Assembly (NCBI GenBank): GCA_016125035.1
Contig: WGMN01000011.1
Coordinates: 17,721-81,720, forward strand
Direction of reading: 5' to 3'
Source of the DNA: Pseudomonadota bacterium
GTDB lineage: Bacteria; Pseudomonadota; Alphaproteobacteria; UBA2136; UBA6156
Length of the DNA: 64,000 nucleotides
Shown: one piece after another, positions 1-7,433 of the stretch
Position numbering within the stretch: the stretch's first letter is position 1
Layout: each line of letters begins with the position of its first letter
Notes under the pieces: model-generated
Database searches by the model: none
What the model was told of the DNA's origin: nothing
Seen by the model: the letters and a program-made list of their open reading frames with translations, nothing else
Program-made: the position numbers and the translations under genes

Positions 1-185
1 ACTATAATTGCCGCCGGCCCATCGGCCAGCACCAGGTGCTGGCAATACTCATAAATCTCGCAAGCCTTGCCGTGGTGTTTGTGGTCTTCAAAACCGTGGG
101 TGGCCACGTGCATAAACGCGGCGGCCTGCACCGCCACAAACATCAAGGCCAGCAGCAGTCCCCAAAAAGAGCGACGCACACGCAT
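1..185 (-). CDS. Small His-rich exported or membrane protein, cut by window edge
   Basis: The reading frame runs off the left edge; 61 codons are visible. It opens with a basic tip and a hydrophobic stretch (residues 7-24, signal peptide or membrane anchor). A metal-ligand-like segment follows, with several His around residues 26-38 and two Cys near 42 and 48. The ATG lies one base after the zur stop codon, so the two genes are probably translated from one message and this one should follow zinc status. The spacing of His and Cys recalls small DUF2946-like periplasmic proteins, but I cannot assign a family from the fragment. Zinc binding or zinc sensing at the envelope is inference from composition and position. 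Confidence 0.6.
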   Translation of the reverse strand, partial: MRVRRSFWGLLLALMFVAVQAAAFMHVATHGFEDHKHHGKACEIYEYCQHLVLADGPAAII

Positions 186-186
186 C

Positions 187-642
187 TCAGGCTTTATCCC
201 GGCAATCGGCGCAACGCCCCACCACTTCCAGGTGGCGGTGGGTCACTTCAAAGTGGTGTTTATGGGCTTCATTCTCCACCTGGCGGTCCAGGGGGGCAGA
301 GCTCACCTCCACCACCTCGCGGCAATCGCCGCACACCAAAAGCTGGCTGGCGTGGGCCTCATCCGGGTGGGGGCAACCGATATAGGCATTCAGGCTGGCC
401 ACTTTATGGATAAACCCGTTCTGCTGCAAAAACTCCAACGCGCGGTAGGTCACCGGCGGCTTGTCGTTTTTCAATTTGTGCATAATTTCAGCGGCACTCA
501 GCGCCTTGTGCCCCTGCCAGATAAGCTTAAGCACCGCACGCCGGGTTTCGGTCAGCCGCAGCCCCCGCTCGGCGCACACACGCTCCACCTGGGCCAGGGC
601 ATCCTTCACGCAGTGGCTGTGGTCGTGGCGGTGGCCCAACAC
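187..642 (-). CDS. zur: Fur-family zinc uptake regulator (Zur)
   Basis: This 151-residue protein has the Fur layout. A winged-helix DNA-binding half occupies about residues 25-80 and includes a TYRALEFL recognition-helix region. The C-terminal half binds metal, with structural zinc pairs Cys104/Cys107 and Cys144/Cys147 and a His cluster at 128-130. The N-terminus is unusually His-rich (His4, 6, 8, 10). The Cys pairs and the HPDEAH-type region resemble Zur more than iron Fur. The start is GTG, three bases after a GGGAGA ribosome site; the adjacent TTG is the alternative. It is divergent from the nicotianamine-synthase-like gene and shares a promoter region containing a TGTTAA-N3-TTAACA-type palindrome, which fits autoregulation and control of that gene. 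Assignment to Zur rather than Fur or PerR rests on motifs and context. Confidence 0.85.
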   Translation of the reverse strand: MLGHRHDHSHCVKDALAQVERVCAERGLRLTETRRAVLKLIWQGHKALSAAEIMHKLKNDKPPVTYRALEFLQQNGFIHKVASLNAYIGCPHPDEAHASQLLVCGDCREVVEVSSAPLDRQVENEAHKHHFEVTHRHLEVVGRCADCRDKA

Positions 643-672
643 TTTCTCCCTAAATAATGGTTGACAGATTAC

Positions 673-687
673 TGTTAATTATTAACA
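673..687. promoter_or_regulatory. Candidate Zur box, zur/metallophore intergenic region
   Basis: TGTTAATTATTAACA is a perfect 15-bp odd palindrome in the 75-bp region between zur and the divergent nicotianamine-synthase-like gene. It has the TGTTA-N5-TAACA layout known for Zur operators. A second palindrome with the same six-base arms lies at 2410-2424. A TTGACA hexamer at 661-666 lies just beside it. Confidence 0.7.
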
Positions 688-717
688 ACAGCAACCGTTA
701 ACTGCAACAACCCTACC

Positions 718-1539
718 ATGACCGCCACCTCAAACCACACCCCTCTCCCCCCTTCTGCCCACGCGGTACGCAAGGTCATGGCCCGGCTTGAAGGCCTGCC
801 CGACCTCACTCCCTCCGCCGCAGCCACTTCGGCCTTCAACTGCCTGGTGGGCATGGCGCGGCGGCGGGTTCCGACCGCGGTGGCGGCAGATATCGTAAGC
901 ACCCTCTCACAAACGGGAGAACTCTCGCGCCTTCACACCCTGTGCGCGCGGGGTGAAGCCGGGCTTGAGCACGCCTGGAGCACCCGCCTCAACACCTCCG
1001 CCAATCCTTCCGCCCTGCTGGCAACCTTCCCTTATATGGCCGAATACCGCACCCTCGTCGCGCAAGAGGTTGCCCTGCTGCGCAAAACCTTTCCTTCCGC
1101 GCAGCGGGTGCTGTTCGTCGGCAGCGGCCCCCTGCCGCTCAGCCCGTGGCTGATGTCCGCACGCCACGGCCTCACCGTCGACATGCTTGATAAAGATGCC
1201 TCCGCCCACCACTGCGCCCTGCCCTGGCTGCAAAAGCTTCCCGGCCACCAAAACCTCCGCTGCCTGCACGCCGACATCCTCCACATGAACAACTTCTCGG
1301 CCTTCCACGCCGTCTTCCTGGGCGCCATGGTGGGCACCACGCAGGATGAAAAACGCACCATCCTCTCCCACCTGCACACAGCCATGCTGCCCGGCCAGCC
1401 CCTGCTGGCCCGCAGTGCAAAAGGGCTGCGCCAGCTGCTCTACCCTCAGCTTCCCGCAGCCGCGGGGTTCAGGCTGGCCGGGTCCACCCGCGCCGGCGGC
1501 AAGGTCATCAACTCCACCCTCCTGCTCATCCGCGTGTAG
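718..1539 (+). CDS. Nicotianamine synthase-like enzyme (opine metallophore, CntL type)
   Basis: The family transfers aminobutanoate units from S-adenosylmethionine: plant and archaeal nicotianamine synthases, and bacterial CntL-type enzymes of staphylopine and pseudopaline synthesis. The 273-residue length fits CntL. Diagnostic segments are an AEYRTLVAQE helix (108-117), the SAM-binding FVGSGPLPLS (133-142), an acidic end of the second strand (Asp160), GAMVGTTQDEK (202-212), RSAKGLRQLLYP (232-243) and VINSTLL (263-269). It sits divergent from zur with a palindromic operator between them, so the product is probably a zinc-scavenging metallophore or an intracellular zinc chelator. No opine dehydrogenase (CntM), exporter or uptake genes lie beside it, so the final product is unknown. 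The ribosome site before the ATG is weak. Confidence 0.82.
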   Translation: MTATSNHTPLPPSAHAVRKVMARLEGLPDLTPSAAATSAFNCLVGMARRRVPTAVAADIVSTLSQTGELSRLHTLCARGEAGLEHAWSTRLNTSANPSALLATFPYMAEYRTLVAQEVALLRKTFPSAQRVLFVGSGPLPLSPWLMSARHGLTVDMLDKDASAHHCALPWLQKLPGHQNLRCLHADILHMNNFSAFHAVFLGAMVGTTQDEKRTILSHLHTAMLPGQPLLARSAKGLRQLLYPQLPAAAGFRLAGSTRAGGKVINSTLLLIRV

Positions 1540-1558
1540 GGCCTTAAGTATTAAAAAA

Positions 1559-1590
1559 GGGGCCCCGTCAGGGGCCCCATACTCGTTTTT
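1559..1590. terminator. Bidirectional terminator
   Basis: GGGGCCCC arms (1559-1566 and 1571-1578) enclose a GTCA loop. An A-run lies to the left and a T-run at 1586-1590 to the right. It sits between two convergent genes and can serve both. Confidence 0.75.
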
Positions 1591-2391
1591 CTAAAGGCCG
1601 GCACTCCAGTGCAGGTCTTCACGCCGCCCCACCTTCATGGGGCTGAACATCACCAGGTCCTTTCCCAGGTGGGTGGCCACCAGCCGCTGCATGGCAGGCA
1701 CTCCCAGCAGGGCGCAGGTGTCGTGGCCCAGGCCGGCCGGCACTTCCACCCCTTCGGGCGGCAGTTCGGCGGGCAGGCTGGCCAACCAGGCCTTCCCCCG
1801 GCAAAAGCCGATGTAGCTCAGCTTCCACAACTCGGCCTCGGCCTGCTCTTCGGGCAGGTAGGCTGGCTGGTCGGCATCCACCCAGCGCCAGTACTTGAAC
1901 GCACGGCTCGCCCGGGTGTCCAGCTCTTCCACCGCCGTCTCCGGCAACACGCCGATAACCCCGCCCGGCCCCACGCCCGCCCGGGGCTCATAGGTCTGGG
2001 AGAAGTAGCACTGCAACGCCAGGCGCTTGCCCAGCAGCCCTTGCACCGCCACCTGGTAAAGGGGGCAGGCCGCCAGGCTCAAAACCTCGGCACGCAAGGC
2101 GCCGTCGCCCACGTCGCAACCAATGCAGAAGTAGGGCTGCAACGCCCGGTCGGGCATCTGCTCTTCGCGGTTGCGGGCCTCCAGCACGGCCAGGGTATCC
2201 AGCGCCCGGCCGTACCGATGCTCAAAGCGCCCCATAAAGGCCTCACGCTGCCCGGCGCTGCCCTGCACGCGGTGCATGGGCAGCGTGGTTTTCTTGGAAT
2301 AACGAAGCAACGAAGCCTCCTCACGTTTCAAGCCGGGTAAAGAATCCCGGTGGTGATCCACGCCGCAAACGGGACAAATCTCATGCGTCAT
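1591..2391 (-). CDS. Cys-rich protein of unknown function, probable Zur regulon member
   Basis: I do not recognise this 266-residue soluble protein. An N-terminal CPVC pair (Cys6, Cys9) is followed by a DHH cluster at 12-14. A second CxxC pair lies at Cys89/Cys92 in a FCIGC context, and further single Cys are scattered downstream, so one or more metal sites are likely. There is no signal peptide or membrane segment. It is convergent with the nicotianamine-synthase-like gene, and its promoter region carries a TGTTAA-N3-TTAACA palindrome (2410-2424) with the same arms as the one beside zur. It is therefore a candidate zinc-responsive gene. A role in metallophore processing or as a zinc-independent backup protein is speculation. 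Confidence 0.7.
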   Translation of the reverse strand: MTHEICPVCGVDHHRDSLPGLKREEASLLRYSKKTTLPMHRVQGSAGQREAFMGRFEHRYGRALDTLAVLEARNREEQMPDRALQPYFCIGCDVGDGALRAEVLSLAACPLYQVAVQGLLGKRLALQCYFSQTYEPRAGVGPGGVIGVLPETAVEELDTRASRAFKYWRWVDADQPAYLPEEQAEAELWKLSYIGFCRGKAWLASLPAELPPEGVEVPAGLGHDTCALLGVPAMQRLVATHLGKDLVMFSPMKVGRREDLHWSAGL

Positions 2392-2409
2392 GCCCGCGCT
2401 TATAGAATA

Positions 2410-2424
2410 TGTTAAAACTTAACA
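2410..2424. promoter_or_regulatory. Candidate second Zur box
   Basis: TGTTAAAACTTAACA has perfect six-base arms and a three-base centre, matching the arms of the 673-687 site. It lies 19 bp upstream of the start of the minus-strand Cys-rich gene and about 50 bp upstream of the plus-strand MscL-helix gene, so it could act on either. Confidence 0.6.
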
Positions 2425-2475
2425 CAAGCTTTTTCCCCCTTGCCTCTCCCCGCCGGCATGGTTAAAGTCACCTCC

Positions 2476-2751
2476 ATGTCATTCATTCAGGAATTCAAAA
2501 CCTTCGCCATGCGCGGCAACGTCATCGAACTCGCGGACGGGCAGGGGGCTCTCATCCCCCAAATCCTGCAACTGGTGGGGGTGCCGGGCATCCACGCTGT
2601 AGTGGTTGAAAAACTGGGGCATTCCTTCCAGCTCTACAACTGCTGCGGCGTAAAACCCAAGGAGCGCACAAGCGACACTGAACTCCGCCAAACGGTGTCC
2701 TTCCACACCCAACTGCTCAACCAGGCCAGCAGCGAGCTGATGGACTGTTAA
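2476..2751 (+). CDS. Small protein with MscL-like N-terminal helix, not a channel
   Basis: From the ATG at 2476 the first 20 residues (MSFIQEFKTFAMRGNVIELA) closely match the cytoplasmic amphipathic N-terminal helix of the mechanosensitive channel MscL. The match stops abruptly. The remaining about 70 residues are soluble, with a CC pair (NCCG) and a C-terminal Cys, and contain neither MscL transmembrane helix. None of the frames I checked restores MscL downstream, so this is not a simple frameshift. An upstream in-frame ATG at 2440 would add 12 residues and is less likely. Function is unknown; membrane-surface association through the helix is a reasonable inference. Confidence 0.6.
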   Translation: MSFIQEFKTFAMRGNVIELADGQGALIPQILQLVGVPGIHAVVVEKLGHSFQLYNCCGVKPKERTSDTELRQTVSFHTQLLNQASSELMDC

Positions 2752-2757
2752 ACAACC

Positions 2758-2797
2758 CCTTCTCTTTCGTGGCCACGTAAAGCCTCGAAAGAGAAGG
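2758..2797. repeat. Perfect 12-bp inverted repeat after the MscL-helix gene
   Basis: CCTTCTCTTTCG (2758-2769) is repeated inverted as CGAAAGAGAAGG (2786-2797) around a 16-nt loop. No T-run follows. It may be a transcription end or RNA-processing hairpin. Confidence 0.55.
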
Positions 2798-2895
2798 ACA
2801 ATAAGCAACTAGAGTTTGTAAAAGCAGGGCGCATTTGCCATGTACGGGGCGCCTGGCGGTTAGGGCAGGGCGTTCATAATCTCTTGGCCGTCTCC

Positions 2896-3396
2896 TTAGG
2901 GCCTCTGCTTGCGCTCTTCAAAAATCCGGTCGATGCGGTCAAGGAGTCGGTAAATATCTTTGCGCAACTGGGCCAGGTCCTTATCCGCACAGCCAACCAC
3001 TTCTTCCTCTCCCAGCAGGGGAAGTTTTTCGTATTTGGCTTCCTCGTGCAAGGCCGCGCCCTTCTTGGTCAGAAAGATCACCACCCGCCGCTTGTCGTCT
3101 TGCGGGCGATGCCTTTCAACCAGCTTCATAGCCTCCAGGCGTTTAAGCAGGGGGGTAAGGGTACCGGTATCCAGGCGCAATAACCGCCCGATGTCGGTCA
3201 CCATCAGGCCATTGTTTTGCCATAGGGCCAGCATCACCAGGTACTGCGGGTAGGTCAGCTTCAACCGCCTCAAAAAAGGGTAGTAAAGTTTAATCAAGGC
3301 GTGGGTGGCGGCATAAAGCGGGAAGCACAACTGGTCTTCCAGCTTCAGGTTGTTAGGGGCCTGTGGTTGAGATGCCATAATAACCGATGATACCAT
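2896..3396 (-). CDS. ohrR: OhrR-type MarR-family organic peroxide sensor
   Basis: This is a MarR-family winged-helix repressor with the OhrR signature. A conserved reactive Cys (Cys24) sits in the LEDQLCFPLYAA motif. It is followed by LTYPQYLVMLALW, the helix-turn-helix region with LDTGTLTPLLKRLE, and a wing with a basic DKRR turn. In the family, oxidation of this Cys by organic hydroperoxides releases repression of ohr. The usual partner gene ohr is not in the window beside it. The start could also be the internal ATG at 3378; no strong ribosome site separates the two choices. Confidence 0.88.
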   Translation of the reverse strand: MVSSVIMASQPQAPNNLKLEDQLCFPLYAATHALIKLYYPFLRRLKLTYPQYLVMLALWQNNGLMVTDIGRLLRLDTGTLTPLLKRLEAMKLVERHRPQDDKRRVVIFLTKKGAALHEEAKYEKLPLLGEEEVVGCADKDLAQLRKDIYRLLDRIDRIFEERKQRP

Positions 3397-3559
3397 TATA
3401 TAGCGCGCAATACATCAACCATCGCATTGAAAGAACGTTATTTTTTGTACATCCCCAACCGGGGGGGCTTATCAAGGTTTAAGTTATACACGATGTAATG
3501 TCGTACAAACAAAAAAAACCACAAATCAATGTTTTAAAAAGGAAGTGTATTTAAACTGA

Positions 3560-3575
3560 AGTGAGGCATATCACA
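3560..3575. promoter_or_regulatory. CRP/FNR-type site upstream of the pilus operon
   Basis: AGTGA-GGCATA-TCACA matches nine of ten arm positions of the CRP consensus TGTGA-N6-TCACA. It lies in the AT-rich 306-bp region (3397-3702) between ohrR and the pilus operon, about 130 bp before the first pilus start. I see no gene in that region; it holds several A/T tracts and presumably the operon promoter. Confidence 0.5.
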
Positions 3576-3702
3576 TAAACATTGTTAAAAACATAAATGC
3601 AACACACCCTAAGGTTGTGTAACCCCCATCGTTTTCATATGAGTTGCGTAAAATATAAGCTGCTTACAAATTATGCATATGACCCTAACAGGATACCCCC
3701 CG

Positions 3703-4194
3703 ATGCACTCCTTCATCTCCTTCCGTAGTGTTGCCAGTCTTACTCTGGCCGCTCTTTCAATTCCGGTTTTTTGCCATGCCGCCAGCACCGGCCAGGTCAC
3801 CATCGTGGCCAGCGTGCCCTCTACCTGCAACATCACTGTCACGCCGCAGGCAGGTGCCACCATCGCCAACCTTACCTTGGGGGCCACCAATCTTCAGGTC
3901 GCCACGGTTAATGAGTCCTGCAACGCGCCCGCCGGTTACACCGTTACCATGGTGGGCACAAACTCCACCGATTACACCGGAAAATTCGTCGACAGCGGCA
4001 GCTCCAGCACCCGCACCTTCACCGTGCGTTATGGCGGCAACACGCTCAACTCCACCCTTGTAACCGATGTAAACAGCCCCAACACCTCGGTCGATAAAAA
4101 CGTCGATATCACCTATCCGGCCGATACCACTCTCACCGCTTCCAGTGGTGCCACCTATGCCGAAACCCTTAACTTCACCATCACGTCTAAGTAG
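3703..4194 (+). CDS. Spore coat U-domain pilin, major subunit candidate
   Basis: This is a secreted subunit of about 163 residues starting at the ATG at 3703 (an in-frame ATG at 3673 is the alternative). A signal peptide ending near FCHA|AS precedes a beta-rich domain with two conserved Cys (in SVPSTCNITV and VNESCNAPAG). It ends in the paired-strand pattern ETLNFTITSK typical of spore coat U (SCPU) pilins. It is the first gene of a chaperone-usher operon, and only one base separates its stop from the chaperone start. In this family the small single-domain protein forms the fibre shaft, assembled by donor-strand exchange in the periplasm and at the outer membrane. Adhesion or biofilm function is inferred from the family. 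Confidence 0.82.
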   Translation: MHSFISFRSVASLTLAALSIPVFCHAASTGQVTIVASVPSTCNITVTPQAGATIANLTLGATNLQVATVNESCNAPAGYTVTMVGTNSTDYTGKFVDSGSSSTRTFTVRYGGNTLNSTLVTDVNSPNTSVDKNVDITYPADTTLTASSGATYAETLNFTITSK

Positions 4195-4195
4195 C

Positions 4196-4927
4196 ATGTT
4201 CAAGTTCGTTGCTTTCTGCCTCTGTCTTATGGCATGGCCTGCTTGGGCCACACCGTCGTTTGGCATCGAGCCCTTCAAAAGCCAACTTGCCCCCGCCGAT
4301 GGCCAGAATACCCAAATCTTCACCCTCACCAACAGCAGCGACGATACCATCGCCGTGCAAATCCATATGGAAAGCTGGTCAACCGATCTCAACGGCCAAG
4401 AGCAAAGCACGGTGGATACCACCAACTTCAGCGTCTATCCAACCCAGTTCGCACTCAAAGCCCACAGCAACCGCACGGTCAGGGTCACATGGCTGGGCCC
4501 CATGCCAGTGCAAACAGAAAAAGCCTTTCGCCTGGTGGCCGAGCAGTTGCCGGTCAACTTCAATCCGGGTGCACCAGAAAACGCGCTGCGCTTCCTCCTG
4601 CGTTACCGCACGGCATTCTATATAGCTCCGTCAACCCCTCGCCAAAAACTGGTGGTGAGCGATTTCCAGCACAACATAAACTCCAACACCTTGGTCTTCA
4701 CACTGGCAAACCAGGGCAACGTCCACGTCATGCTGCACCAGCCGGTGCTCAACCTCACCGATTCTTCGGGGCGAACCCACACGCTTCGTGACGTGCTGGT
4801 AAGAAGCGCGCTGGAAAACAACAACGTGCTCAGCGGCGGCCAAAGGCAGTTCAGCATCCCCTGGCCCAAAGAGATGGGGGACAACCAGCCAAAGGCCCTC
4901 AGTATTGATTACATCGCCGGCTTTTAA
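4196..4927 (+). CDS. Periplasmic pilus chaperone (FimC/PapD family)
   Basis: The protein has about 243 residues from the ATG at 4196. A signal peptide (hydrophobic 3-17, cleaved after WAWA) leads into two immunoglobulin-like domains. The first carries the RTVRV strand motif and a basic cleft residue; the second ends with a paired-strand LSIDYIAGF. The family delivers unfolded pilin subunits to the outer-membrane usher by donating a strand. The open frame extends back to 4145, but that would overlap the pilin, so the ATG right after the pilin stop is preferred. Its 3' end overlaps the usher start by 23 bp, which indicates tight translational coupling. Confidence 0.88.
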   Translation: MFKFVAFCLCLMAWPAWATPSFGIEPFKSQLAPADGQNTQIFTLTNSSDDTIAVQIHMESWSTDLNGQEQSTVDTTNFSVYPTQFALKAHSNRTVRVTWLGPMPVQTEKAFRLVAEQLPVNFNPGAPENALRFLLRYRTAFYIAPSTPRQKLVVSDFQHNINSNTLVFTLANQGNVHVMLHQPVLNLTDSSGRTHTLRDVLVRSALENNNVLSGGQRQFSIPWPKEMGDNQPKALSIDYIAGF

Positions 4928-7433
4928 CGCATGGCCACTGGTGCTCCTGGTGATGTATCTCAGCCTGCTTTCCCCTCCCTGTCTGGGGCAGCAGGTATCG
5001 TCAAGCGAGCCCTCCGGCCTTAATCACCTGCCTTTGTTTCTTGACGGGGCTCAAATCGCCACGCTGTCGGTCCAGCAGGATGAAAACGGGATAAAGGCCA
5101 ACACCCAACAGGCCATCACCGCTCTCAAGCCCATCCTTCTGCCAGAAGCCCTGGGCCTGCTCGAAGGCCTGCTGGAAGACGATGCCTGGTGGCCGGTCAA
5201 CACGCCCCATGCCGGGGTGGAAATTGCCTACGACCCTCAAAACGTTGCGCTCATCCTCAATGCTCCGCGCTTCGTGCGTAACCCCACCCGTTACTCTGCT
5301 TCTCCTCCCTCTTCCGCTCCGCTGGGGCGCCTGGTTTCCCCCAGTCCGCTTTCCGCGTACCTGAATATTTACGCCGCACAAAATCACCTGAGCGGCTTTG
5401 GCGCCGATGACGGCCGCCAGCCCCTGCGGCTAGATTTCGACGGCGCGATCAACCTGCGCGGATGGGTGCTGGAAAGCCAGGCCGGCTACACCGAAGATGC
5501 CGCCAATCCCTTAACCTTGCGCAACACCCGGCTGGTGCATGACGACACGCAAAACCTCATCCGTTACCAGGTGGGAGAACTCAGCTACCCCACCTCTGGG
5601 TTTCAAGGGTTCACGCAGCTGCTGGGGGTGGGCATGGCACGCAATTTTCTGCTCCAGCCTTACCGGGTAACCCAACCGGTGGGGCAAACGCGCTTTGTGC
5701 TTGAAAGTCCTGCCACGGTGGATGTCCTGGTTAACGACGTCAAAGTCAAAAGCCTGCAACTTCCGGCCGGCACTTACCAGTTATCCGATTTCCCGGTCAT
5801 CAGCGGCGCCAACAACGTGCGCCTGATCATCACCGACAACGCCGGCCGGGTGGAAGAGAAAGACCTCTCCATCCTCACCGACGGCACATTGCTCAAAGCC
5901 GGCCTGGCCGAGTTCACCGCCAACGCCGGCGTGCCGGTCGATCCTCTCTCCACCTCGCGCGCTTATCAAACCAACAAACCGCAAATTTCGGCACTGTTAC
6001 GCTACGGGCTCACCGATACCTACACCGCCGGCGTCAACATACAGGGCGGCGCCGAACAACAGCTTTTCGGCCTCGGCCAAACCCTGGCCGGCCCGCTGGG
6101 CCTGTTTCACCTTGAAAGCGCGCTCAGCCGCGCCCGGGGGCAGGGGGGGCTTGCCGATAACTGGGACGGTGGCGCCCGCCTGGAATACCGCCTGCTCACC
6201 GATAACGCCCGGCCGAACGATCTCCCGCCGGATGCCTGGCAGGCTGCTGTGGAATACCAAGGTTCTGCCTTCAATGTTCCAGCAGGGCAAACCAACACCT
6301 CCGGCCTGCAACTGCAAAGCAGCTACAACCATGCTTTTACCGAAAAGCTCTCCTTGCTGTTTGGCAGCTCCTACCGTTTTGCTTCCGGCTCTGTGGAGGA
6401 TGACTACCGCACCAATCTCACCTTCAGCTACCGCCCGCGCTCCAACTGGGTCATCACAATCGATAACGCCATCAGCCTGCGCGATCATTTCAGCGTGCTT
6501 GCCAACATCACCTGGTTCCCCTGGCGCAGTAACGAGGTAGCAAGCGCCGGCTATGATTCTCAAAGCCGCACCCTGCGCAGCTCCTATACCCGTTACCGCG
6601 CGGCCAATACCGGGTGGGATACCGGCTTGGAGGTGGAACACACGCCGTATGGAGAGAATATCGGTGGCAACCTCGGCTACACCGGCATCCGCGGCACCGC
6701 GCGGCTGCAAAGTGAGCGGCGCACCACGCTCGACGGCAAAGCGGGCACCTCCACGCAGGTAAATCTGGCCACTGCCGTGGCCTATGCAGGCGGCAACGTG
6801 GCGCTCAGCCATCCCATTAACAACAGCTTTGCCATCGTTGTACCGGTCAAGGGCACCACTCGTGGAAGGCTCTTGCTCAACCCCAACACTCTAGACGATG
6901 GCGAAACCACCGATGAAGGCCACAGCGGCCCATTCGGTCCTGCCGTTCTTACCGACCTCTCTCCTTATACTTACCGTTATGTTCAGGCAAACATCGCCAA
7001 TGCTTCCACTCCAGAGCGCGATAACTTCGTGCTCTTTCCCAGTTATAAAAGCGGCACGCGCGTGCGGGTGGGTCGCCCTCACCTGGCCGAGGTGGAAGGT
7101 TATTTAGACGACGCCGACGACAAACCGCTGTCCTACATCGCCGCCAACGTCAATACGCAACGCGGTTCCCGCGCCGCCGCGGTGGTCGATGATTCCGACA
7201 TCGAGCCCGCCGCCGGCCCCATCGACCTTCCCTTCACCTTCACCAACAAAGACGGCTTTTTCCATATCGATGACCTCCCCCCCGGCACCTACCGCCTGGC
7301 CATGCCGGATAACGACCAGGGCACGTTCGAGTTCACCGTGCCCGAACACGTCTCCGGCACCATCGATCTTGGCCACCGCCGCCTCAACGTGCGCGCCGGG
7401 CACCAAAGCGCCGCCGCCGAGGCCGTGCCATGA
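4905..7433 (+). CDS. Outer-membrane pilus usher (FimD/PapC family)
   Basis: This 842-residue usher forms the outer-membrane pore through which pilus subunits are polymerised. A signal peptide ends near CLGQQ. An N-terminal chaperone-binding domain follows, then a 24-strand barrel region rich in aromatic alternating strands (about 150-680) with a plug segment after the first strands. The C-terminal domains end in a DLPPGTYRLAMP motif (around residue 795). The chosen start is TTG at 4905, inside the chaperone gene; ATG at 4953 is possible but would remove part of the signal peptide. The stop overlaps the next start in ATGA. Length is near the lower end for ushers, as is usual in SCPU-type operons. 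Confidence 0.88.
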   Translation: MITSPAFNAWPLVLLVMYLSLLSPPCLGQQVSSSEPSGLNHLPLFLDGAQIATLSVQQDENGIKANTQQAITALKPILLPEALGLLEGLLEDDAWWPVNTPHAGVEIAYDPQNVALILNAPRFVRNPTRYSASPPSSAPLGRLVSPSPLSAYLNIYAAQNHLSGFGADDGRQPLRLDFDGAINLRGWVLESQAGYTEDAANPLTLRNTRLVHDDTQNLIRYQVGELSYPTSGFQGFTQLLGVGMARNFLLQPYRVTQPVGQTRFVLESPATVDVLVNDVKVKSLQLPAGTYQLSDFPVISGANNVRLIITDNAGRVEEKDLSILTDGTLLKAGLAEFTANAGVPVDPLSTSRAYQTNKPQISALLRYGLTDTYTAGVNIQGGAEQQLFGLGQTLAGPLGLFHLESALSRARGQGGLADNWDGGARLEYRLLTDNARPNDLPPDAWQAAVEYQGSAFNVPAGQTNTSGLQLQSSYNHAFTEKLSLLFGSSYRFASGSVEDDYRTNLTFSYRPRSNWVITIDNAISLRDHFSVLANITWFPWRSNEVASAGYDSQSRTLRSSYTRYRAANTGWDTGLEVEHTPYGENIGGNLGYTGIRGTARLQSERRTTLDGKAGTSTQVNLATAVAYAGGNVALSHPINNSFAIVVPVKGTTRGRLLLNPNTLDDGETTDEGHSGPFGPAVLTDLSPYTYRYVQANIANASTPERDNFVLFPSYKSGTRVRVGRPHLAEVEGYLDDADDKPLSYIAANVNTQRGSRAAAVVDDSDIEPAAGPIDLPFTFTNKDGFFHIDDLPPGTYRLAMPDNDQGTFEFTVPEHVSGTIDLGHRRLNVRAGHQSAAAEAVP

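Noticed and set aside
2476..2751. Frameshifted or truncated mscL
   Set aside because: None of the frames I checked downstream encodes the MscL transmembrane helices, and the frame is open to a normal stop.
3441..3520. OhrR operator in the region before ohrR
   Set aside because: GTAC-centred half-sites are present but no good match to the known TACAATT-AATTGTA form.
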